A DNA stretch of 7,268 bases, from NCBI GenBank assembly GCA_043739325.1, contig JAYUFK010000029.1, forward strand, positions 1 to 7,268, read 5' to 3'. A program made the translations under genes and the position numbers. This DNA comes from Roseiarcus sp043739325. Lineage in GTDB: Bacteria > Pseudomonadota > Alphaproteobacteria > Rhizobiales > Beijerinckiaceae. Shown one piece after another: positions 1-4,840 of the stretch. Below the pieces are notes generated by a model that did not search any database, was not told the DNA's origin, and saw only the letters and a list, made by a program, of their open reading frames with translations. Each line of letters starts with the position of its first letter. Position 1 is the first letter of the stretch.

Positions 1-52
1 CTCAAACTGACCCGATCGTGGCCCCTGAAAAGTCCCTTTTGGACGATTTTGA

Positions 53-412
53 AAAAGCGATCTGTCGCATGCTAGAATTTCAGGTCAGGCTCTTAGCCAC
101 TACACCGGCCAGATCACCCACCACATCGCCGCCGACATCGACGCCGAGCGCGATTCTGTTTCCGCCGATCTCGCCAGCGCCGGCAAGCTCGAAGCCGTCT
201 ACGAGACCAGCGGGATCGGGCCAACTGTCCGCGCCCGCAACGGCGGCGGCGACCCGTATTTCACCGACGGCGAAATCCTGTTCTCGCAGCTGGTCCCGGG
301 TTGCGATAGCAAGGCCAGCGGCCCCGTCATGCAACTGCCCAATCCGCCGGAGATTTCGATGAAGAACTGGATCTGGCGACAGGCAAAGTGGCTTTGGCAG
401 GCCCTAACCTGA
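53..412 (+). pseudogene. LssY_C-like protein, 3' end only (5' part broken)
   Basis: The frame ending in TGA at 410-412 reads as real protein: ALSHYTGQITHHI, then DIDAERDSV, then ARNGGGDPYFTDGEILF, then PNPPEISMKNWIW. A His-rich THHI segment, a DxDAERD motif and a GGGDPYFTDG segment in this order are what I recall of the LssY C-terminal domain (a family named after a Legionella secretion-locus protein; biochemical role not established). The same frame has a stop at 50-52 and no ATG/GTG/TTG start before the conserved part, so no complete gene can be read here. The frame starting at base 3 is open to the window edge and could be the upstream part joined by a frameshift near 80-90, but its sequence does not clearly match. 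The gene converges on purU and overlaps its last bases. The family call is from memory of motifs; a degraded or frameshifted gene is inferred. Confidence 0.5.
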
Positions 413-1267
413 GAATACGACGGTCTTGCCGCGGTTGAGCAGCACGCGGTCCTCAAGCACATGCGCCAGCGCGCGCGATAGCACGCGGCGCTCGATGTCG
501 CGGCCCTTGCGCACAAGATCGTCGGGCATGTCGCGGTGGCTGATCGCCTCGACGTCCTGCTCGATGATCGGGCCTTCGTCGAGATCGGAGGTGACGAAAT
601 GCGCCGTCGCGCCGATCAGTTTGACGCCGCGGTGATGCGCCTGATGGTAGGGCTTGGCGCCCTTGAAGCCCGGCAGAAACGAGTGATGGATGTTGATGCA
701 ACGGCCCGAAAGCTTGGCGGCGAGACCGTCCGACAGGATCTGCATGTAGCGGGCGAGAACGACGATATCGCAGTTGGCGTCGCGCACGACTTCCCAGACC
801 TGCGTCTCCTGCTCCATCTTGGTCTGCTTGGTGATCGGCAGGTGGTGGAACGGGATGTCGCCAAAGTCGATATGGGCATAAGCGTCGCGCGGATAGTTGG
901 CGATGATGCCGACGACATCCATCGCCAGTTCGCCGCTGCGCCAGCGGTACAACAGATCGACGAGGCAATGGTCGAAGCGCGAGACGAGGATCAGCACGCG
1001 CTTGCGCTCGGTCGAAGCGCGCAAGGTCCAGTTTATCTGGAACGGCGCGGCGATCGCGCCGAAGGCCTGCTTGAACGCCGGCGCATCGGCCGCCGCGCCC
1101 GCGCCGTTAAACACAACGCGCATGAAGAAATTGCCGGTCTCGGTGTCGTCGAACTGCTGGGCGTCGAGAATGTTGAACCCGCCTTCAAACAAGGCGGAAG
1201 AGACCTTTGCGACAATGCCAGGGCGGTTGGCGCAGGACAAAGTCAAGACGTGACGATCAGCGGACAT
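404..1267 (-). CDS. purU: Formyltetrahydrofolate deformylase
   Basis: PurU hydrolyses 10-formyl-THF to THF and formate in the cytoplasm, supplying formate for the PurT step of purine synthesis and balancing one-carbon pools. The 287-residue product matches the usual family length (about 280-290). Residues 6-85 form an N-terminal ACT domain (HVLTLSCANRPGIVAKVSS... followed by GGFNILDAQQFDD), the regulatory part, known in E. coli PurU to respond to methionine and glycine. Residues 88-285 form the formyl-transferase fold: IVVLARYMQILSD at 168-180, INIHHSFLPGFKGAKPYHQA at 191-210 with the catalytic-type Asn192 and His194, and HFVTSDLDEGPIIEQDV at 223-239 with the Asp of the LDEGP motif (D230). 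The ATG at 1267 begins the ACT domain at the expected distance; no strong Shine-Dalgarno sequence is seen before it. The gene is monocistronic in appearance, tail to tail with the LssY_C-like remnant. Confidence 0.96.
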   Translation of the reverse strand: MSADRHVLTLSCANRPGIVAKVSSALFEGGFNILDAQQFDDTETGNFFMRVVFNGAGAAADAPAFKQAFGAIAAPFQINWTLRASTERKRVLILVSRFDHCLVDLLYRWRSGELAMDVVGIIANYPRDAYAHIDFGDIPFHHLPITKQTKMEQETQVWEVVRDANCDIVVLARYMQILSDGLAAKLSGRCINIHHSFLPGFKGAKPYHQAHHRGVKLIGATAHFVTSDLDEGPIIEQDVEAISHRDMPDDLVRKGRDIERRVLSRALAHVLEDRVLLNRGKTVVFSG

Positions 1268-1357
1268 GGATGGGATGGCTCTGAGTTTGGGAGAAATCGG
1301 CTAGGCGACCCAATCAGGCGAAGTCAGTCCAAATAGCAACCCCCGCATGAGCTCGAA

Positions 1358-1379
1358 GCGGCGGAGCTGGCGACGCCGC
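1358..1379 (-). terminator. Possible weak hairpin after the DUF4239 pseudogene
   Basis: GCGGCG at 1358-1363 pairs with CGCCGC at 1374-1379 around a 10-base loop, three bases past the stop of the minus-strand pseudogene. There is no T-run on the minus strand after it, so it is not a typical intrinsic terminator; it may be only a chance GC-rich pairing. Confidence 0.2.
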
Positions 1380-1381
1380 CT

Positions 1382-2171
1382 TTACCGCGCGTCGAGATGC
1401 CGGAGTGCGTCGCGCATCGGATCGCTCGCGACATGGATCATGCCCTCCAGCGGCTTATCGAATTCCAGGATAAGGAAGATGGCGGAGGTGAACGATAGCG
1501 CGCACAGGACGATGGTCGCGTAGACGACAGCGCTGCGTGGCGCGATCAATCCGAAAACGGCAAAAACAATCGCCCACAGGATGTCATCCCCATCAGCAAC
1601 GGCCACGAGACCGTGTCGTGGACGGTCTCGATCAGCAGCCGGCGCTGCTGCAGCGTATCGGTCATCCGGGCCTGAAGAATATTGGCGAGCTGGCGGTGAT
1701 AGGAATCAGGCGGTTCCAGCCGCCGAATCGCCACGTCGGCATCGACGAGCAGCGCGCCGAGTTGCTGGCGCTCGATCCCCACAGTATCGGCAAAAGTTGG
1801 ATAAGCTCCCGATGGGCGCGGCTCATTGCGCCAGGTATCGGCGATCGCGGCGGCGATGTAGGCGCGCAGCTTGATCCGAATCGGCGTCGCGTCGTCGCCA
1901 TATTCGCGCAGCCGCGTATCAAGTTCCGTGACTTCGCCGGCGAAAACCCGCAGCCGCGTGTCGAACGAGGCGAACGACGATTTCACCGAAGACGTGACGA
2001 GGCTGAGCACGAGCGCGGTGAATGTGACCAGGAGGAAATGACCAGCCGGACCGCGTCAATCGTATCGCGGCTCCTGTGTCGCTCCTTGAGGATGCCCTGA
2101 AGAAACACGCCCAACGCGCTGCTTGCGAGCAGAACGATCATGACGGCAAACACCAGCCAAGTGTCCGACAT
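1382..2171 (-). pseudogene. DUF4239 (bestrophin-like) membrane protein, two frameshifts
   Basis: Three adjacent minus-strand frames together make one protein of about 260 residues, the usual DUF4239 length. The N-terminal piece (2171 to about 2040) starts MSDTWLVFAVMIVLLASSA, a membrane helix, and runs to TIDAVRLVIS. The middle piece (about 2037 to 1600) continues LLVTFTALVLSLVTSSVKSS and then a soluble helical stretch to HDTVSWPLL. The C-terminal piece (about 1600 to 1382) reads LWAIVFAVFGLIAPRSAVV, a second helix pair, then FLILEFDKPLEGMIHVASDP and PMRDALRHL, the characteristic family ending. Each break shifts the frame as a single-base deletion would: near 2031-2041 and near 1580-1606. The start ATG at 2171 has an AGAGGA Shine-Dalgarno about 6 bases upstream. 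Family function is unknown. Either a true pseudogene or two sequencing errors. Confidence 0.8.
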
Positions 2172-2712
2172 CGCTTATCCTCTGCTGTCCGGAAGTGCTT
2201 GGAAAAGCTCCGGCAAGAGCCCCTCAGTCGGCGCCCCGTACGACGCCGGGGATGCCATTCAAGCGATAATCGCGACTTCCACAAAGAAGTGGTGCCAGGA
2301 AAGGAGCCACAACTGGAACATAAGTATTTGATAAGTCTAAAGAATAAATACAGGTCAACCGATGGTTACCAACAAAAATACCAACAATCTATTTTGCTGC
2401 GAGCAGATACTTGTGGACGACGCCGGGCATGTTTTCGATACGCCGCAAGGAGAAGTCCCGTCAAGCACGGACGTTTGACCACCGCCGCACGCAACTCTCA
2501 AATATCCAGCAAGGGACGCCGCGCGTCTAAAGCTCCACCTTCCGCGCCTTCCGCCATCCCGCCATGCCAGATTGCCCCTGCGCCCGATCTGACACAGCCT
2601 GCCCGCCAACGGCGTCGCACCCGCGCCGATCGCACCCAACCCCCCTCGCGCGCGTGCGCGTGTTTTTCGCGTGTCAAGTCAGGCCGATCGCCGGTAGTGG
2701 GTCCGTTTAAAT
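2172..2712. other. Long stretch without a convincing gene, partly AT-rich
   Basis: About 540 bases separate the pseudogene start from the next stop codon. I see the pseudogene's ribosome binding site at the left edge, a small CCCCG/CGGGG hairpin (2234-2238 with 2247-2251), an AT-rich patch at roughly 2318-2395 that contrasts with the GC-rich flanks, a 38-codon ORF listed separately, and a GC-rich tract of alternating CG near 2646-2662. Longer open frames here read as shadows (Arg/Pro/Ser-rich, no domain). No tRNA or CRISPR repeat was found. Confidence 0.6.
2362..2478 (+). CDS. Doubtful 38-residue ORF
   Basis: ATG at 2362 opens a frame of 38 codons ending TGA at 2476-2478. The product begins MVTNKNTNNLFCC and contains ILVDDAGHVFDTPQGEV; the composition is more protein-like than the other frames in this gap. 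Upstream there is only a weak AGG (2352-2354) as ribosome binding signal. The T-N-K-N-T-N-N opening comes from the TACCAACAA repeat (2367-2375 and 2379-2387). No transmembrane segment, no family recognised. It may be a gene remnant, a small protein, or chance. Confidence 0.2.
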   Translation: MVTNKNTNNLFCCEQILVDDAGHVFDTPQGEVPSSTDV

Positions 2713-2955
2713 TTACGAGCGCAGTATCTGGCGGATATAGACGAGGCTACCCCCTACGAACGCGAGAAACGCTGCTTTGGCAATCAACTCATTGATATAC
2801 CTTTCCGTCACATACGCGTTGTTGTAATTCCAAAATCCGGTGCCGAGTTGCCAGCATATGCCTAGCGCTGCTCCAAAGAGAATGGCCGCTATGAGCGCGC
2901 CCTTGTGCTCGCGTTTCCATTTCCTAGGATCAAGTCCTCCCGCGCGGTCAGACAT
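2713..2955 (-). CDS. Small two-helix membrane protein
   Basis: Eighty residues: a charged N-terminus (MSDRAGGLDPRKWKREHKG), a hydrophobic segment at about 20-38 (ALIAAILFGAALGICWQL), a short polar region with GTGFWNYNNAYVTERY (38-53), and a second hydrophobic segment at about 57-75 (ELIAKAAFLAFVGGSLVYI). This predicts two membrane helices with a short aromatic loop. ATG at 2955 overlaps the stop of the upstream 69-aa gene (ATGTCTGA), so translation is probably coupled. A longer reading of the same frame up to 3222 is possible, but its extra part is Arg/Trp/Ser-rich shadow of the neighbour. I do not recognise the family. Small size, two helices and phage-like neighbours make a holin-like or prophage membrane protein possible, but this is a guess. 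Confidence 0.6.
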   Translation of the reverse strand: MSDRAGGLDPRKWKREHKGALIAAILFGAALGICWQLGTGFWNYNNAYVTERYINELIAKAAFLAFVGGSLVYIRQILRS

Positions 2956-3157
2956 GCGCTTTGCCTCCGCTCTTCCTATATGGGCCGCGCTTCGCCGGCT
3001 TGGCTTCGGCTGCCTCGACCAGTTCCACGATATCGCCGATTTGCCAAAGTGTCTTGCCCACACCAGGCAATTCAGCCGCCGGTGCGTTGCCAGCCGCGCG
3101 CGCGGCCCAATTGCCGTACACCGGACAGCCCAGGCGATCGAACGCCGGCGCTCGCAT
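2948..3157 (-). CDS. Small hypothetical protein, probably phage or island origin
   Basis: The ATG at 3157 gives 69 residues (MRAPAFDRLGCPVYGNWAAR ... ELPGVGKTLWQIGDIVELVEA ... AKRGPYRKSGGKAHV). The start is preceded directly by GGGGA; a TTG seven codons upstream (3178) is an alternative. The centre (about 31-52) is a likely amphipathic helix region, and the tail is rich in Lys/Arg (AKPAKRGPYRKSGGK), which fits nucleic-acid contact. GVGKT resembles a P-loop fragment but lacks the rest of an NTPase, so no ATPase is claimed. The stop overlaps the start of the 80-aa membrane protein, indicating a two-gene operon. It is divergent from the plus-strand pair starting near 3211, with an inverted-repeat structure between. 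Family unknown. Confidence 0.5.
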   Translation of the reverse strand: MRAPAFDRLGCPVYGNWAARAAGNAPAAELPGVGKTLWQIGDIVELVEAAEAKPAKRGPYRKSGGKAHV

Positions 3158-3160
3158 TCC

Positions 3161-3203
3161 CCGGCCAGGACGTCCCAAAGGTCGAAAATGTCGACCTGGC
3201 CGG
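3161..3203. promoter_or_regulatory. Overlapping inverted repeats in the divergent gap
   Basis: CCGGCCAGG (3161-3169) and CCTGGCCGG (3195-3203) are perfect 9-base inverted arms. Nested inside, AGGTCGA (3179-3185) and TCGACCT (3191-3197) form a perfect 7-base pair around AAATG. Both structures use bases 3195-3197, so they cannot fully form at once. On the minus-strand transcript the outer hairpin would end three bases before the ATG at 3157 and cover its ribosome binding region. They could be operators for a regulator (the XRE-like product nearby is one candidate) or an RNA switch over the start codon; both roles are inferred. Confidence 0.4.
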
Positions 3204-3210
3204 CACCCAA

Positions 3211-3663
3211 TTGGCGGCGCACAACCGGCTAGCTGAGCATGCGACCGCCAACGGCCTCAAGCCGGAGCAGTTGCCTTTTATTACCACAGCCGACGGCCGC
3301 ACTCTTCGATATCGCGTCGGCGGTCCGCGAGCGTTGACATCGCAGATGGTTCGGATGATCTCGCTGCTCGTAAACGGCCACGAGTGGGACCCCAGCCAGA
3401 CGCCGATTGACCTTTACGCCGCCGCAGCAGCGGTTGGCTACCGACGCAAGGCCGCCCGCCGTCTTTCGCAATCGAAGGTGTTTCTCGAAGCGTATTTCGC
3501 AGCCTGCACCGGGGCCACCAACGCGCATCTTGTACCGACACTGGAAGATGTCCGCCGCGACGTGCAGCGCCGGGACCAAGACAGCGCCGCCCGTGCCGCG
3601 CGCGCTGCATCGGCAGGCTACGTCATCCAACTTCGCGGCCGCGACGCCGGAGCCGCCGCTTAA
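3211..3663 (+). CDS. Phage-type small protein, possibly terminase-small-subunit-like
   Basis: The frame ends TAA at 3661-3663. The coding part is clear from about 3229 on: LKPEQLPFITTADGRTLRYR, LTSQMVRMISLLVNGHEWDP, then IDLYAAAAAVGYRRKAARRL, and a Lys/Arg/Gln-rich tail (LEDVRRDVQRRDQDSAARAA). The central part (about residues 42-95) looks like a helix-turn-helix of the kind in small phage packaging proteins: an L-x-P/S-x-Q helix, then a turn, then an A-x-x-V-G-Y-R-R recognition-type helix. No ATG lies in frame before residue 46; TTG at 3211 gives 150 residues, and GTG at 3082 would overlap the divergent gene. No clear Shine-Dalgarno marks the start, so it is uncertain. The next gene begins two bases after the stop. 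The terminase suggestion rests on general resemblance only; no large subunit is present in the window. Confidence 0.6.
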   Translation: MAAHNRLAEHATANGLKPEQLPFITTADGRTLRYRVGGPRALTSQMVRMISLLVNGHEWDPSQTPIDLYAAAAAVGYRRKAARRLSQSKVFLEAYFAACTGATNAHLVPTLEDVRRDVQRRDQDSAARAARAASAGYVIQLRGRDAGAAA

Positions 3664-3665
3664 CC

Positions 3666-3932
3666 GTGGAAAGCTCGCCCGTACCGATCGCTGTGGTCCG
3701 CGACTATGACGGCCTACGGGCTGCGCTCATCGCTCGTCGCCTCGAACTCGGTTTGAGCCTCGAGGAACTTGACGCGCTCTCAGGCGTCGCCGACCGCTAT
3801 TCCGGGAAGGTCTTGCTCGGGACGCGATGTTTCGGGGACATGTCGCTCCAAGCAATCCTTGGCGCGCTCCGCCTTGAACTAGTAGTGCGGCCCTACGATC
3901 CGCCAGCGAGGCGCACTCTGGGCTTGCCTTGA
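3666..3932 (+). CDS. Atypical XRE-like regulator (small helix-turn-helix protein)
   Basis: Eighty-eight residues. VRDYDGLRAALIARRLELGL (11-30) followed by SLEELDALSGVADRYSGKVL (31-50) matches the first helices of a Cro/C1-type domain: a helix with R-x-x-x-x-G, then the S-x-E-E-L-D-x-x-S-G helix with the following turn. DMSLQAILGALRLELVV (58-74) corresponds to the closing helix and a beta-like end. Similar small proteins beginning with a R-D-Y-D/E-L sequence are, from memory, frequent in Bradyrhizobium-type genomes and near prophages. The start is GTG at 3666, two bases after the upstream stop, with no ribosome binding site of its own, so it is probably translated by coupling; GTG at 3693 is an alternative. 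It may regulate the divergent gap to its left, which is an inference. A possible weak terminator follows. Confidence 0.7.
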   Translation: MESSPVPIAVVRDYDGLRAALIARRLELGLSLEELDALSGVADRYSGKVLLGTRCFGDMSLQAILGALRLELVVRPYDPPARRTLGLP

Positions 3933-3940
3933 GTGCTAGC

Positions 3941-3960
3941 CAGCCCTTTCCCGGCTGTTT
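3941..3960 (+). terminator. Possible intrinsic terminator after the XRE-like gene
   Basis: CAGCC (3941-3945) pairs with GGCTG (3953-3957) across a 7-base loop, followed by TTT, starting 9 bases after the stop at 3932. The stem is short and the T-run is only three bases, so it is a weak candidate. The remainder to 4074 holds nothing I can identify. Confidence 0.35.
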
Positions 3961-4074
3961 CAATGCAGCGAGCCACGTCAGCCACCAGCCGAGGGGCAAT
4001 GGAGGCCCGGCCCGCGAACTATTCGAGGGTGCTGAATGGCGTCCCTTCGGCTTGAGCGGCAGGCCTTACCTCTT

Positions 4075-4566
4075 TCAGTCTTCGGTGGCGGTCGGTGGGA
4101 TCGGCTCGAAGCCTCGCGGCATACTCGTCATTTCAAGCGCCATTGCCTTGTCGAATTTCCAAGGATTATTGGCTGCTGCGCCGGCCCGGATGAGAGGGAA
4201 AGCGCGAGCGAGTTGGCCCCACAGCAATCGCGCAGCTGCCCGCAGATGAGGATTTTCAGCGCCGCGCAAGGTGAACATCCAGACGGCTAGCACGTTTCCG
4301 CCTTCGTAGTTTTTGTCGCGCATCGATTGCGTCACGACCTTGCTCAACCGCGCCGGCGCGTCTGGCACGGTGCGCATCACAAGGAACGGGTCCAGAAAGT
4401 CGATGCCATTTGACAGGAAATCCAGCCGCACCTTCGTTATCGGCGGCAAGAGAGGCATGATTTCCATGGTGTCCATCGCGGCGAGACAGTTCACCATCGA
4501 CACCACCTCCGTGTCCTGAGACCGCGTGATGGCGTTGAACCCGATAGTCTTTATGAATCCGAACAT
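4075..4566 (-). CDS. Hypothetical protein, 163 aa
   Basis: I do not recognise the family. The product reads MFGFIKTIGFNAITRSQDTE, an early helical part, ITKVRLDFLSNGIDFLDPFL (43-62), a middle of mixed charge with AVWMFTLRGAENPHLRAAAR (94-113), LLWGQLARAFP (114-124) and an end with NNPWKFDKAMALEMTSMPRG (133-152). It is moderately hydrophobic with no clear transmembrane helix or signal peptide, and is probably cytoplasmic. The ATG at 4566 has GAGG about 8 bases upstream and is preferred; a GTG at 4653 would add 29 residues (MTGGTLAPTKATS...) but has no ribosome binding signal. The codon usage fits the high-GC host. It is divergent from the restriction-modification gene across about 270 bases, and no role in that system can be inferred from sequence alone. 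Confidence 0.6.
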   Translation of the reverse strand: MFGFIKTIGFNAITRSQDTEVVSMVNCLAAMDTMEIMPLLPPITKVRLDFLSNGIDFLDPFLVMRTVPDAPARLSKVVTQSMRDKNYEGGNVLAVWMFTLRGAENPHLRAAARLLWGQLARAFPLIRAGAAANNPWKFDKAMALEMTSMPRGFEPIPPTATED

Positions 4567-4840
4567 TGGAGCAGCCTCGAACTCTAAGGGCTTGACCCTT
4601 TTCCCCGATTTAGCACTGGTCGCTTTTGTCGGGGCCAGCGTCCCACCAGTCACAAACGATACGCCGGATCATTTCCGAGCGGCTGGGCGCATCAGCTTCC
4701 CCTTCCCCCGCCCTGTCAATTGCAGCGGTCAACTCGGGCGAATGGCAAGGATCCTTGACCAAGGACCCGGCATAGCGACACATAGACGCGCCTGTTTTGT
4801 TTAGCCTTCGACAGATGAAATTCTAAAGTCAGGAAACACC

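Noticed and set aside
536..1336. Long plus-strand open frame across purU
   Set aside because: It is the antisense shadow of purU; high GC removes stop codons and the protein has no recognisable motif.
2025..2045. Programmed frameshifting in the DUF4239 gene
   Set aside because: No typical slippery heptamer with a following stem-loop, and a second break lies downstream; mutation or sequencing error is simpler.
2290..2322. TGGTGCCAGGAAAGGAGCC, which looks like the reverse of a tRNA 3' end with CCA
   Set aside because: No T-loop (TTCGAAT-like) or matching acceptor stem and anticodon arm can be built on the minus strand.
2076..2795. Plus-strand frame of 239 codons across the gene-poor gap
   Set aside because: Arg/Ser/Pro-rich composition with no domain, and it crosses the DUF4239 start and the end of the 80-aa gene.
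3229..3630. Minus-strand frame opposite the 150-aa gene
   Set aside because: Shadow of the plus-strand coding sequence; no family pattern, and it would start inside the other gene's end.
4755..4790. Sigma-70-like promoter (TTGACC at 4755-4760) for the restriction-modification gene
   Set aside because: The -35-like element is good but no acceptable -10 hexamer lies at 16-18 bases, so it is not annotated.
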